Positions 9,188-18,402 of a DNA stretch of 64,000 nucleotides are shown one piece after another (the first letter of the stretch is position 1; each line of letters starts with the position of its first letter). A program made the position numbers and the translations under genes. The DNA lies in contig JAUJNP010000008.1 of NCBI GenBank assembly GCA_030448105.1, forward strand, positions 60,424-124,423. The letters are read 5' to 3'. This DNA is from Acidimicrobiales bacterium. Its GTDB lineage: Bacteria > Actinomycetota > Acidimicrobiia > Acidimicrobiales > Iamiaceae. The notes under the pieces were generated by a model, which saw only the letters and a list, made by a program, of their open reading frames with translations, had not been told where the DNA came from and ran no database searches.

Positions 9188-10476
9188 CACCCCGGCAGCC
9201 GCTCCAGCGCGTTGGCCACGCGGGCGTCGTCAGCGGGGTCGACGCGGCGCAGGTCGCACACGGTTCGGCCGTCGACCACCCGGGCGATCACCGGGGGATC
9301 GTGGGCCCGCAGGGCGGTGGTGTGGTCGCCGGGCACGGCCACGCCGGCCGAGGGGATCTCCACGCCGGGGAGCGTGCCGCCACCGGTCACCGAGTCCACC
9401 TCGACCACGGTGAGCCGGGCGTCGGCACCGGCCACGCTCGGCCCGGGCCCGCAGCTCGTTGACCGGGGCGGTGGCCATCCGCCAGAACGGGAGGTCGCCG
9501 GCGCGCCGGTCGAGGTAGGCGAGGGCCACCTCTTGCAGCGCGCCGAGCACGAGCGCGCCCGGGCGCAGCGCTCGGGCCAACGGGTGGCGCGCAAGCCGCC
9601 ACCAGGTCGGCCCGGCCGGCGATGATCCCGGCCTGGGGTCCGCCGAGCAGCTTGTCGCCCGAGAAGATCACCAGCGATGCGCCGGCGGCGATGGTCTGGC
9701 GGGCGGCGGGCTCGTCGCGCAGCCACGGGGCGGCCCCCCGCCAGCCAGGGGCAGGCGGCGTCCAGCAGGCCCGAGCCGAGGTCGACCACCACCGGCGGGC
9801 CCAGGCCGGCCAGCCCCGCCACCCCGACCGCTTCGGTGAACCCCTCGATCCGGTAGTTCGACTGGTGCACCTTCATCACCAGGGCGATGTCGGCGGCGGG
9901 GTCGGCGGCGGCGTCGGCGACGGCCCGGGCGTAGTCGTCGAGGCGGGTGCGGTTGGTGGTGCCCACCTCCACCAGCCGGGCACCGGACTCGACCATCACC
10001 TCCGGCACCCGGAACCCACCACCGATCTCGACCAGCTCGCCCGGCTCACCACCACGCTCCGGTCGCGGGCCAGGGCGGCCAGCACCAGCAGCACCGCGGC
10101 GGCCGTTGTTGACCACCAGCCCCGCCTCGGCGCCGGCGGCCCGGGCCATCAGGGCAGCGGCGTGCGAAGACCGGGAGCCGCGGTCCCCCGTGGCCAGGTC
10201 GAGCTCGAGGTTGGTGTAGCTCCCGGCCTGGGTGTGGGCCAGCGGGGCCCGGCCCAGGTTGGTGTGCAGCAGCACGCCGGTGGCGTTGACCACCGGCTGG
10301 AGCAGGGTGCGGACCAGGGCCAAGGCCTCGGCCCGCGCCCGGTCGGGGGCACCGGCGGCCACCGCCCGGCGGGCCCCCTCCACGAGCAACGGGGGGGGCA
10401 TGCCGACGTCGGCGCGCGACCGCGCCGGCGCGCCGCCCGCCGGCGCCCGGCCCGCCGGCGGAGGCGCCTCCGTCAA
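9187..10476 (-). pseudogene. selA: selA, L-seryl-tRNA(Sec) selenium transferase, frameshifted
   Basis: SelA converts Ser-tRNA(Sec) to Sec-tRNA(Sec) using PLP and selenophosphate. Visible blocks include VVNATGVLLHTNLGRAPL, ELVEIGGGFRVPEVMVESGA with [31 protein letters not shown], and the PLP-lysine motif [15 protein letters not shown] near 9670-9630. The chain changes frame near 10100, 10050, 9755, 9600 and 9440, five or more times, with every family motif kept. TTG 10476 overlaps the stop of the SRPBCC gene (TTGA) and is the likely start; ATG 10401 is the alternative. The stop overlaps the selB start. As with selB, recent decay or local indel errors are both possible. Confidence 0.75.
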
Positions 10477-10859
10477 CGCCGCGCCCCCGCCTTGGCCCTG
10501 GCCATGGCGTCGATGCGCTGGAGGGCAACCCCGCACAGCAACACGTAGGGCGTGGCCATCAGCGGCACGTCGATGCCGACCCGTGAGCGGCGGGCGCCCA
10601 GCGACTCCACCCGGTGGGCGGTGGCGGGCACGCCGCCCACCCGCCAGGTCCACAGGTGGCCCTCCTGGAAGCGGGTGACCTCGAACGGCAGCCAGGGGCC
10701 GACGACGGTGCGCACCCGCCCCTGGCTCCCCGGCCCGAGGAAGCGACCGTCGTGCTCCACCTCGGAGACCGACGGCCCCCACCGCGTCCACGTGGTGGTG
10801 TCGATGAGCACCCTCCACACGTGCGCCGCGGGCGCATTGACGATCCGGGTCACCCACAC
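10473..10859 (-). CDS. SRPBCC (START-like) domain protein
   Basis: This protein of about 128 residues is a polyketide cyclase/dehydrase-type SRPBCC domain that forms a hydrophobic ligand pocket. The N-terminal strand VTRIVNAPAAHVWRVL, the turn TTWTRWGPSVSEVE, and the long C-terminal helix ending RIDAMARAKAGARR fit the family. GTG 10859 (or GTG 10853) is the likely start because further upstream sequence is antisense to fxsA. It overlaps selA by four bases, so the two are probably co-transcribed, but no functional link with selenium is known. The ligand is unknown. Confidence 0.8.
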   Translation of the reverse strand: MWVTRIVNAPAAHVWRVLIDTTTWTRWGPSVSEVEHDGRFLGPGSQGRVRTVVGPWLPFEVTRFQEGHLWTWRVGGVPATAHRVESLGARRSRVGIDVPLMATPYVLLCGVALQRIDAMARAKAGARR

Positions 10860-10917
10860 CGCGGGCGACGGTACCCGCCTCGTCGGCGGCGGCGAGGGCC
10901 CAGGTAGCCTGGCCGCC

Positions 10918-11424
10918 GTGGTGTACGTGATCCTCGCCCTGCTGTTCGTGGTGGGGCCGATCGTCGAGCTGTACCTGATCATCCAGGTCTCCCACGTCAT
11001 CGGCGGCTGGCAGACCGTCGCCCTGCTGCTGGTGGAGAGCGCCATCGGGGCGTGGCTGATGAAGCGCCAGGGCCGGGGGATCTGGCGCCGGATCCAGGCC
11101 CAGCTCCGAGACCACCGCCTGCCCCAGGCCGACCTGGTCGACGGCGGCCTGATCATCTTCGCCGGCGCGCTAATGCTGACGCCGGGGTTCCTCACCGACC
11201 TCCTCGGCTTCGGGCTGCTCATCCCCCCGACCCGCGCCGTGGTCCGCCGCGCCCTGTTGGCCCGCTTCCGTCACCGCCTCGGCAGCGGCTTCACCTTCCT
11301 CGGGGCCGGCCGCGGCCGCCGGGGGAGCGCGACCTACGACACCACGGCCCGGGAGCCAGGCGCCCGGGAGCGGGCAGGACGGGCCGACGCGGTGGAGCTG
11401 CCCGGCGCGGACCGGCCCCGATGA
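10918..11424 (+). CDS. fxsA: FxsA family membrane protein
   Basis: This 168-residue inner-membrane protein matches FxsA (suppressor of F exclusion): opening VYVILALLFVVGPIVELYLI, then VIGGWQTVALLLVESAIGAWL, and the signature ALMLTPGFLTDLLGFGLLIPPTR around residues 80-102. It has three or four membrane segments and a basic, disordered C-terminal tail. Two consecutive GTG codons (10918, 10921) could start it. The stop overlaps the NUDIX start (ATGA), so it heads a three-gene operon. The cellular role outside phage exclusion is not known. Confidence 0.9.
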   Translation: MVYVILALLFVVGPIVELYLIIQVSHVIGGWQTVALLLVESAIGAWLMKRQGRGIWRRIQAQLRDHRLPQADLVDGGLIIFAGALMLTPGFLTDLLGFGLLIPPTRAVVRRALLARFRHRLGSGFTFLGAGRGRRGSATYDTTAREPGARERAGRADAVELPGADRPR

Positions 11425-12308
11425 GGGCCGGCGCCGAAGCCGGGACGACGGTGCTTCTGCGCGACGCCGCCACCGTGCTGATACTGCGCGACGGCGAGCC
11501 CGACGCCGACGGCCGGTGCCTCGAGGTGTTCATGCTGCGCCGCAACCTGGCGTCGGACTTCGTGGGGGGCGCCTACGTGTTCCCCGGCGGGGCGGTCGAT
11601 CCGGCCGACCGTCACGACGATCTCGAGCCCCTGTGCGAGGGGCGTAGCGACCTGGAGGCGTCGGCCCGCCTCGGCATCGAGCGGGGTGGCCTTGCGTTCT
11701 GGGTGGCGGCCATCCGCGAGAGCTTCGAGGAGGCGGGCGTGTTGCTCGCCTACCACGCCGACGGCGACGTCGTCCGCCTCGACGACCCCGCCACCGCCGA
11801 ACGCTTCTCGCGTCACCGCAAGGCCGTCGACACCGGGGCCCGTCGCCTGGTCGACGTGTGCGAGGAAGAGGGCTTGCGCCTGGCGGTGGACGGCATGCAC
11901 TACTTCGGCCACTGGATCACCCCCGAGGGCGCACCCCGCCGCTACGACACCCGGTTCTTCCTCACCGCCGCGCCCGCCGCCCAGGTGCCCCTCCACGACG
12001 ACCGGGAGGTGATCGCCAACCTCTGGATCCGCCCCCACGACGCCCTCGAGCGCCACCAGGCGGGCCGCTTCGAGATGCTTCCGCCCACCGTCGCCACCCT
12101 GCGGGCGGTGGCCCGCTTCGCCACCGCCGGCGAGGCGCTGGCGGCGGCCACCGAGATCGTCACCGTGCCCGCCATCCTGCCCCGCGTCATCCTCGACGAC
12201 GGCGGGCTGCGCATCGTCCTGCCCGGCGACCCGGAGTACGGCGAGGGCTACACCGGCGACGCCGCCATCGACCACTGGCCCAGCGTGGCCGAGCGCAGCC
12301 GTGGCTGA
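11421..12308 (+). CDS. NUDIX hydrolase (NUDT7/19-like)
   Basis: This 295-residue protein has the substrate-side motif GGAYVFPGGAVDPADR around residue 50 and the Nudix helix REXXEEXG seen as RESFEEAGVLL near residue 100, with a large insertion between, as in the NUDT19/CoA diphosphatase-like branch. Nudix enzymes hydrolyse nucleoside diphosphates linked to another moiety; the substrate here may be a CoA derivative, but this is inference. It overlaps both neighbours (ATGA with fxsA; CGTGGCTGA with the MBL-fold gene). The same NUDIX/MBL-fold neighbourhood is kept in mycobacteria near whiB4. Confidence 0.86.
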   Translation: MRAGAEAGTTVLLRDAATVLILRDGEPDADGRCLEVFMLRRNLASDFVGGAYVFPGGAVDPADRHDDLEPLCEGRSDLEASARLGIERGGLAFWVAAIRESFEEAGVLLAYHADGDVVRLDDPATAERFSRHRKAVDTGARRLVDVCEEEGLRLAVDGMHYFGHWITPEGAPRRYDTRFFLTAAPAAQVPLHDDREVIANLWIRPHDALERHQAGRFEMLPPTVATLRAVARFATAGEALAAATEIVTVPAILPRVILDDGGLRIVLPGDPEYGEGYTGDAAIDHWPSVAERSRG

Positions 12309-13158
12309 GCCCCTCGCCGACGACCAGCCGCAACCGAAGCCGATCGTGCCCGAGGTGGCCAGCGCCCTGAGCCCGCTGGTGCGCCGCATAACCGCCGCCA
12401 ACCCCGGGATGATGACCGGGCCGGGCACCAACACGTACCTGGTCGGCATCGACGAGATCGTGGTGATCGACCCCGGCCCCGACGACGCCGGTCACCTCGA
12501 CGCCATCGCCGGCTGCGGCGGCGACCGCATCCGCTGGATCGCCTGCACCCACACCCACCCCGACCACTCCCCGGGGGTGGACGGGCTCAAGGCCCGCACC
12601 GGCGCTGAGGTCCTCGCCTATGACTCGCGCGACGGGCTCGAGATCGACGCCCCCTTGGCCGACGGCGACAGCATCGAGGCCACCGAGTTCCGGCTCCGGG
12701 CGGTGCACACGCCCGGCCACGCGTCGAACCACCTCTGCTACCTGCTCGAGCAGGAGCGGATGCTGTTCTCGGGCGACCACGTCATGCAGGGCTCCACCGT
12801 GGTCATCGCACCCCCCGACGGCGACATGGCCGCCTACCTCGACTCGCTGGCCAAGATCCGCCGCCTGCGGCTCAAGGCCATCGCCCCCGGCCATGGTCAC
12901 CTGATCACCGACCCGGCCACCGCCATCGACACCTACGTCCACCACCGCCTCGAGCGTGAGCGCCAGGTGGCCGACGCCCTCCGCGCCGCCGGGTCGGCCA
13001 CCACTGCCGAGCTGGTGGAGGCCATCTACACCGACGTGCCCGCGGTACTGCACCCGGTGGCCCGCTACTCGGTGTGGGCCCACCTGCGGAAGCTGGGCGC
13101 CGACGGAGTCGCCCACAGCGGCGATCCCGACGACGTCGACGCCGCCTGGACCGCCTGA
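12301..13158 (+). CDS. MBL-fold metallohydrolase (LACTB2-like)
   Basis: This 285-residue protein is a metallo-beta-lactamase-fold hydrolase. The zinc motif THTHPDHSPG lies near residues 82-91, a second ligand group is VHTPGHASNHLCYLL, then FSGDHVMQGS and APGHGHLI near residue 197. A C-terminal winged-helix-like region (TTAELVEAIY, RYSVWAHLRKLGADG) is typical of LACTB2/RNase-like members and probably binds nucleic acid. The GTG start overlaps the NUDIX stop by eight bases. Family members are endoribonucleases or thioesterases; the substrate is not shown by sequence. Confidence 0.88.
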   Translation: MAEPLADDQPQPKPIVPEVASALSPLVRRITAANPGMMTGPGTNTYLVGIDEIVVIDPGPDDAGHLDAIAGCGGDRIRWIACTHTHPDHSPGVDGLKARTGAEVLAYDSRDGLEIDAPLADGDSIEATEFRLRAVHTPGHASNHLCYLLEQERMLFSGDHVMQGSTVVIAPPDGDMAAYLDSLAKIRRLRLKAIAPGHGHLITDPATAIDTYVHHRLERERQVADALRAAGSATTAELVEAIYTDVPAVLHPVARYSVWAHLRKLGADGVAHSGDPDDVDAAWTA

Positions 13159-13167
13159 CCCTCGGGT

Positions 13168-13179
13168 CCCCTTCGGGGG
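13168..13179 (+). terminator. UUCG-loop hairpin after the MBL-fold gene
   Basis: CCCC-TTCG-GGGG lies 10 bases after the stop. The stable UUCG tetraloop suggests a transcript end or processing site, but the stem is short and there is no T-run. Confidence 0.3.
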
Positions 13180-13308
13180 GGCACGCCGGCGGAGCCGCGG
13201 GCTAGCGTCCCTTGCCGGGCGGCGTCGCGAGCGCCATGCGAGCAGCCGCCACGCGAGCGCCGGAGGTGCTCGCCGTCCAACACAGGTCCACTTCCAGGGG
13301 GTCCGGCG

Positions 13309-14820
13309 ATGGCCGACTACCAGCTCTTCATCGACGGCGAGTACTGCGACGCCGCCTCCGGTCAGACGTTCACCACGTCCGACCCGGCCACCAACGAGGC
13401 CATCGGCGAGGTGGCCAAGGCCGACAAGGCCGACGCCGCCCGCGCCGTCGAAGCCGCCCGCCGGGCCTTCGACGAGGGGCCCTGGCCGAAGATGAGCGGC
13501 GCCGAGCGGGCGGCCAAGCTGCGCAAGGTGGCCGAGCTGATCGGCACGAAGTCCGAGAAGCTGGCCGAGATGGAGGCCCGCGACGGCGGCGGCACGGTGA
13601 AGAAAGCCACCTTCGCCGACATCCCCGGTGCCCAGTCGGCATTCGAGTGGTTCGCCCGGTGCGCCGAGGACCAGCCCGACGAGGTGGAGCTGCCGGGCTC
13701 GCCCTTCCCGCCCTCGCAGAACTGGGTGAACTATGAGCCCCACGGCGTCTGCACCGGCATCATCCCGTGGAACTTCCCCTTCATCATGGCCGCCTGGAAG
13801 ATCGCCCCCGCCCTGGCCGCCGGCAACACGTCGGTGATCAAGCCGGCGTCGTTCACCTCCATCACCGCCCTCATGCTCGGCGAGGTGTTCCAGGAGGCCG
13901 ACATCCCGCCCGGCGTGGTGAACGTGATCGCCGGGCCAGGCGGCACCGCCGGCGAGGAGCTGGCCTCGCACCCCATGGTCGACAAGACCGCCTTCACCGG
14001 CTCCACCGAGGTGGGCCGGCGCATCATGCAGCTGGCCTCGGGCACGGTGAAGGCCGTCACCCTCGAGCTGGGCGGCAAGTCGGCCAACATCGTGCTCGAC
14101 GACGCCGACCTCGACATCGCCGCCGCCGCCGTGCTGTTCGGCACGTTCTTCCACAACGGCCAGGTGTGCGAGTCGGGCACGCGGGCGCTGGTGCACCGGT
14201 CGATCTACGACGAGTTCCTGTCGCTCCTCGTCGACCGGGCCGGGAAGATGGTCATCGGCAACCCCCTCGACTTCAACGCCGACCTCGGCCCGCTCGTGTC
14301 GAGGGGCCAGGCCGAGACGGTCGAGCGCTACGTGGCCCTCGGGCGCGACGAGGTGGGCGAGCCCATCTGCGGTGGCAGCCGACCCGACGGGCTGGCCGAG
14401 GGCCTGGCCGCCGAGAACTTCTACCGGCCCACCATCTTCGCCGGGGTCGACAACTCGGCCAAGATCGCCCAGGAGGAGATCTTCGGCCCGGTGCTGTGCG
14501 TGATCCCCTTCGACTCCGACGAGGAGGCGGTGGCCATCGCCAACGACTCCATCTACGGCCTCGGCGGAGGCGTGCAGTCAGGGAGCCTCGAGCGGGCCCG
14601 GAAGGTGGCCGCCGGCATGCGCACCGGCACGGTCTGGATCAACGACTACCACCTGATCAGCCCGGAGCGGCCCTTCGGCGGCTACAAGCAGTCGGGCATC
14701 GGCCGGGAGCTCGGCGTGGAGGGCTACAACGCCTACCGCCAGGTGAAGCACGTCCACGCCAACCCCGGCGGCGGTCGCGACAACTACATGCACTTCTCCG
14801 CCCTCAGCGCCAACATCTGA
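13309..14820 (+). CDS. aldehyde dehydrogenase family protein
   Basis: This 503-residue enzyme is an NAD(P)-dependent aldehyde dehydrogenase. The oxyanion asparagine N155 is in PWNFP, the cofactor lysine is K178 (VIKPA), the general base is E253 (TLELGGKS) and the catalytic cysteine is C287 (NGQVCESG). EEIFGPVL and PFGGYKQSGIGRE near the C-terminus complete the family set. Length is standard. ATG 13309 follows a weak GGGGG stretch. It resembles substrate-broad class 1/2 and betaine aldehyde dehydrogenases; the natural substrate is uncertain. A DUF779 gene, a family often found beside aldehyde dehydrogenases, lies 3.6 kb downstream. Confidence 0.93.
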   Translation: MADYQLFIDGEYCDAASGQTFTTSDPATNEAIGEVAKADKADAARAVEAARRAFDEGPWPKMSGAERAAKLRKVAELIGTKSEKLAEMEARDGGGTVKKATFADIPGAQSAFEWFARCAEDQPDEVELPGSPFPPSQNWVNYEPHGVCTGIIPWNFPFIMAAWKIAPALAAGNTSVIKPASFTSITALMLGEVFQEADIPPGVVNVIAGPGGTAGEELASHPMVDKTAFTGSTEVGRRIMQLASGTVKAVTLELGGKSANIVLDDADLDIAAAAVLFGTFFHNGQVCESGTRALVHRSIYDEFLSLLVDRAGKMVIGNPLDFNADLGPLVSRGQAETVERYVALGRDEVGEPICGGSRPDGLAEGLAAENFYRPTIFAGVDNSAKIAQEEIFGPVLCVIPFDSDEEAVAIANDSIYGLGGGVQSGSLERARKVAAGMRTGTVWINDYHLISPERPFGGYKQSGIGRELGVEGYNAYRQVKHVHANPGGGRDNYMHFSALSANI

Positions 14821-14844
14821 CCGTCAGCGCGGCGTGCCGCCCCG

Positions 14845-16365
14845 CTACCCGGCGGCGATGACGGGCCAGAGGTCGGCGAGCGTTCCCGGCAGGCGGCAGA
14901 GCAGGACGGCGCCGCCCGCTTCCTCGTTGTCGACGTGCGCCCGGTTCTCGACCGTGCCGACCTGGTGGACCGTCGCGCAGTGGCGCGCCAGCCAAGCTCG
15001 GTCGTAGCCCACCGCCAGCACGGTGGTCGCCGCCAGCGTCCGTGGCGACGGGGTCCAGTAGCGGTAGCTGAGATGCCCGCTGACCGCGTTCGGCAGGCCC
15101 CGGCCGGGTCCGTACAGGTCGATCGCCCCGGCGGCGCCGTAGTTGCCGGCCAGGACGGCCGTGCGCTCCCGCTCCGCCGCCGGCAGCGCCCGGTGGGCAG
15201 CGGCGACGGCGTCGACGAGCTCGGTCCAGCCGAGCGCCTCGGCGTAGTCCTCGCGGACCTCGGCCAGTCCGGCGTCCACCATGGCCGACTCCGGAAGGAC
15301 CGGCAGGATGACGGGGGCGAAAACCAGCGGCCCGGCCACGAGGATGGCGGGAAGCAACCGGCGCCAGCGCGGTGAGAGCGACCGCTCCATGGCGACGCCG
15401 CCGGCGGCGAAGGCGGCGATGGCGGCGGGAGCGGCGTAGTAGCCCTTGCCGCCCAGCACGCCGAAGACGATCGGCACGAACACCACGGCGATGCCGACCG
15501 CCCGGCGGCGGGTGTCGCCCAGCAACGACCGGGCGCCGGTCCACCAGGCGGCGAGGGCGGGCGGTCCCGTGACCAGCAGGAGCTCGGCGACGTAGGTGAG
15601 CGGCGGGTAGTCGGCGCGCACGTCGTCGTTGCGCCCGGCGAAGAAGTCGACGCTGGGCCAACCGTGCCGCGCCTGCCACCACAGGTTGGGCAGGGCGAGG
15701 GCCAGCGCCAGGCCTGCGGCCAGCCAGGCGCCGGGCTCACGCAGCCGCGCCCGACCGGCCGCCGTGACGACCAGCCCGATCCCCAAGCCGGCCACCAGCA
15801 CGATCACCGTGTACTTCGTCTCGAACCCCACCCCCACGGCCGCGCCGAGCACGAGCCATCGGCGGCGGCCACCGAGGCGCAGGACGCGCAGTGCCGCCCA
15901 GAAGATCGCCGCCCAGGCCAGCTGGTCGAACGACACCGTCTGGAACATGGCGTTGCTGCCGAGCGTCAACCCGCACACCGACAGGGCAGCGACGAGCTGC
16001 GCCCAGCGCCCACCGCCGAGCTCCCGGGCGATCAGGGCGGTCAGCACCACCACCCCGGCGCCGGCTGCGATGGCGAAGGACCGGAGCCCGACGAGCGACG
16101 TCCCCCACAGCGCCTCGGAAAGCCGAGCCACCCAGGCCGTGATCGGCGGGTAGTCGACGTAGCCGAGGGCGAGGTGGCGTCCCGCGGCCCGGTAGTAGAG
16201 CTCGTCCCGGTGCCACCCGTAGCGGCCGGCCGCCATCAGGTTGAGCAGGGACTTCCCGACGACCACCAGAGCGATCCCGGCCCAGGCCACCGGGGCGGCG
16301 CCGGTCCTCAAAGCGACGGTCGGGGTGGGCCGGTCGAGGGGCGGGGCGGGGGCGACGGTGAGCAT
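14845..16365 (-). CDS. GT39-type membrane glycosyltransferase (ArnT/PMT-like)
   Basis: This 506-residue integral membrane protein has about ten hydrophobic helices and the GT39 signature in the first periplasmic loop: YGWHRDELYYRAAGRHLALG followed by DYPP. In this family the acidic residues of the loop are catalytic and the donor is a polyprenyl-phosphate sugar. The C-terminal 120 residues form a soluble extracytoplasmic domain. The acceptor (lipid or protein) cannot be told. It is divergent from a two-component operon with a 68-base gap and convergent with the aldehyde dehydrogenase gene. Confidence 0.85.
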   Translation of the reverse strand: MLTVAPAPPLDRPTPTVALRTGAAPVAWAGIALVVVGKSLLNLMAAGRYGWHRDELYYRAAGRHLALGYVDYPPITAWVARLSEALWGTSLVGLRSFAIAAGAGVVVLTALIARELGGGRWAQLVAALSVCGLTLGSNAMFQTVSFDQLAWAAIFWAALRVLRLGGRRRWLVLGAAVGVGFETKYTVIVLVAGLGIGLVVTAAGRARLREPGAWLAAGLALALALPNLWWQARHGWPSVDFFAGRNDDVRADYPPLTYVAELLLVTGPPALAAWWTGARSLLGDTRRRAVGIAVVFVPIVFGVLGGKGYYAAPAAIAAFAAGGVAMERSLSPRWRRLLPAILVAGPLVFAPVILPVLPESAMVDAGLAEVREDYAEALGWTELVDAVAAAHRALPAAERERTAVLAGNYGAAGAIDLYGPGRGLPNAVSGHLSYRYWTPSPRTLAATTVLAVGYDRAWLARHCATVHQVGTVENRAHVDNEEAGGAVLLCRLPGTLADLWPVIAAG

Positions 16366-16433
16366 GAGAGGACCGTACGGACGGGCCCGGCCCGAGTCGT
16401 CAGGCCCGAGGTTGGTCCGGTCTCATCCCTGGG

Positions 16434-17657
16434 GTGGAGGCCAGACCCACCGCGAGGGGGACGACGCCGCCGGTGGCGGCCGGTACCGTCCATTCCGTGG
16501 TGGGCAGGGTGGTCGACGCGTTCCGCCGCCGCCCGCCGCTGCTCGTCGACGGCCTGCTGGCAGCCGCTGTGTTCGCGGTGCTCGTAACCGGAGCCGTCAT
16601 CACCCGCGCCAACGACGAGGGGCCGCCCCTCCGCGCCCTCGGCGTGGTGCTGCTCGCCGTCGAGGCCGTCCCCCTCATCTGGCGCCGGCGCTGGCCCGTG
16701 CCGGTGAGCGCGCTGACCGGAGCGGGGGCGGCTGGCTACGGGATGGCCGAACTTCCCGATCCGCTGTTGCACGTCGGCCTGCTCGTCGGCCTCTTCACCG
16801 TCGCCGCCCATGCCAGCCGCCGGGCCACCGTCGCCGTGGCCGTCGCCGCCGCCGGCGTCGGGCTGGTGGCGGTGGCCGGCGCCGGTGACTCCGGCCCCGA
16901 CGACTACTTCGTCGGTTTCCTGCCCGGGGTCGTGGCCCTCGTGCTCGGCGACCGGCAACGGACCCGGGCGGCGTACCTAGCAGAGGTCGAGCAGCGCGCC
17001 GCCCGCCGCCAGCGGGAGCAGGAGGCCGAAGCAGCCCGGGCCGTGGCCGAGGAGCGGGCGCGGATCGCCCGCGAGATGCACGACGTGGTGGCCCACCACG
17101 TGAGCATGATCGTGGTGCAGGCCGAGGCCGGGGCGGCGACCACGCCCGGCTCCGCCGACACCTTCGAGGCCATCGGCGCGACCGGCCGGCGGGCCCTCGG
17201 TGAGCTGCGCCGGCTGCTCGGTGTGCTGCGCGACGACGAGGAGGGCTCGGCGGCCGTGGCCCCCCAGCCGGGCGTCGCCCGCCTGCACCAGCTCCTCGCC
17301 GAGGTCCGCGCCGCCGGCCTGCCCCTGGACCTGCGGGTGGAGGGCGAGCCGCGGGACCTCAGCGACGGTGTCGACGTGTCGGCCTACCGCATCGTGCAGG
17401 AGGCGCTCACCAACGTGGTGAAGCACGCCGGCGCCAGCCCCACCACCGTGGTGCTGCGGTACGGGCCGGAGGCGCTCGAGGTTGAGGTCAGCAACGAGGG
17501 CGGCGACCCCGGCGGGCCGCCGGCGCCCAGCCCCGCTTCCGGGCGGGGGTTGGTGGGCGTCCGCGAGCGGGTGGCCATGGTGCACGGCCACCTGCGGGCG
17601 GGAGGACGACCCGACGGGGGTTACGAGCTGGTGGCACGCCTGCCGATCGACCCGTGA
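16434..17657 (+). CDS. sensor histidine kinase (NarL/DesK type)
   Basis: This 407-residue membrane kinase has five or so N-terminal membrane helices (residues 37-172), a coiled-coil linker rich in E/R/A, the HisKA_3 box with H216 in ARIAREMHDVVAHH, and an ATPase domain with EALTNVVKHA and GRGLVGVRERV. It autophosphorylates on H216 and passes the phosphate to the overlapping downstream regulator (GTGA). GTG 16434 gives a full-length reading but lacks a ribosome binding site; GTG 16497 is an alternative. The signal is unknown; the sensor part is entirely membrane-embedded, suggesting detection of an envelope or lipid cue. Confidence 0.9.
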   Translation: MEARPTARGTTPPVAAGTVHSVVGRVVDAFRRRPPLLVDGLLAAAVFAVLVTGAVITRANDEGPPLRALGVVLLAVEAVPLIWRRRWPVPVSALTGAGAAGYGMAELPDPLLHVGLLVGLFTVAAHASRRATVAVAVAAAGVGLVAVAGAGDSGPDDYFVGFLPGVVALVLGDRQRTRAAYLAEVEQRAARRQREQEAEAARAVAEERARIAREMHDVVAHHVSMIVVQAEAGAATTPGSADTFEAIGATGRRALGELRRLLGVLRDDEEGSAAVAPQPGVARLHQLLAEVRAAGLPLDLRVEGEPRDLSDGVDVSAYRIVQEALTNVVKHAGASPTTVVLRYGPEALEVEVSNEGGDPGGPPAPSPASGRGLVGVRERVAMVHGHLRAGGRPDGGYELVARLPIDP

Positions 17658-18319
17658 TCCGCGTCGTGGTGGCCGACGACCAGGCCGTGGTCCGGGCCGG
17701 CTTCCACGCCATCCTCGACGCCCAGCCCGACATCGAGGTGGTGGGCGAGGCGGCGACCGGGAAGGAGGCGGTGGCCGTGGCCCGGAGCACCCGTCCCGAC
17801 GTGGTGCTGATGGACGTGCGCATGCCCGAGATGGACGGGCTGGAGGCGACCCGCCGCCTCGCCGGGTCGGGGGTGGCCGCCCCCGTGGCCGTTCTGATCC
17901 TCACCACCTTCGACCTCGACGACTACGTGTACGAGGCGTTGCGGGCCGGGGCCAGCGGGTTCCTCCTGAAAGACGTCTCCCGCGATGAGCTGGCGGCGGC
18001 CATCCGGGTCGTCGCCGCCGGCGAGGCGCTGCTGGCACCGGCCGTCACCCGCCGGCTGGTGGAGGAGTTCGCCCGGAGGCCGGCGGCCGATCGGCGCCTG
18101 GCGGGGGCGCTCGAGCGGCTCACCCCTCGGGAGCGGGAGGTGCTCGAGCTGGTGGCGCGCGGGCGGACCAACTCGGAGGTGGCGGCCGAGCTGTACCTGG
18201 GGGAGGCGACGGTCAAGACCCACCTGGCCCACCTGCTCACCAAGCTCGACCTCCGCGACCGGGTGCAGGCCGTGATCTTCGCCTACGAGGCGGGCGTCAT
18301 CCGCCCCGGCGGGCCCTGA
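17654..18319 (+). CDS. LuxR/NarL-family response regulator
   Basis: This 221-residue regulator pairs with the kinase upstream, whose stop codon it overlaps. The receiver domain has acidic D8/D9, phosphoacceptor D54 (VVLMDVRMPEMDG) and the conserved threonine and lysine (ILTTFD, LLKD). The C-terminal LuxR helix-turn-helix reads LTPREREVLELVARGRTNSEVA with VKTHLAHLLTKL. Targets cannot be deduced. Confidence 0.94.
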   Translation: MIRVVVADDQAVVRAGFHAILDAQPDIEVVGEAATGKEAVAVARSTRPDVVLMDVRMPEMDGLEATRRLAGSGVAAPVAVLILTTFDLDDYVYEALRAGASGFLLKDVSRDELAAAIRVVAAGEALLAPAVTRRLVEEFARRPAADRRLAGALERLTPREREVLELVARGRTNSEVAAELYLGEATVKTHLAHLLTKLDLRDRVQAVIFAYEAGVIRPGGP

Positions 18320-18402
18320 GCCATGGTCGTGATCGCCGCGCCCACGGTGAGGATGGCGCTGCCCGGGAGCCGAGCGCACCGTCGGCGCCGTACGATGAGG
18401 CG

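Noticed and set aside
7470..10476. In-frame TGA readthrough (selenocysteine) as the cause of broken selA, selB and nfeD
   Set aside because: The breaks are changes of frame, not stop codons within a frame, so UGA recoding cannot explain them.
11334..12449. Long minus-strand readings opposite the NUDIX and MBL-fold genes
   Set aside because: They are low-complexity shadows typical of high-GC sequence; the plus-strand frames have clear catalytic motifs.
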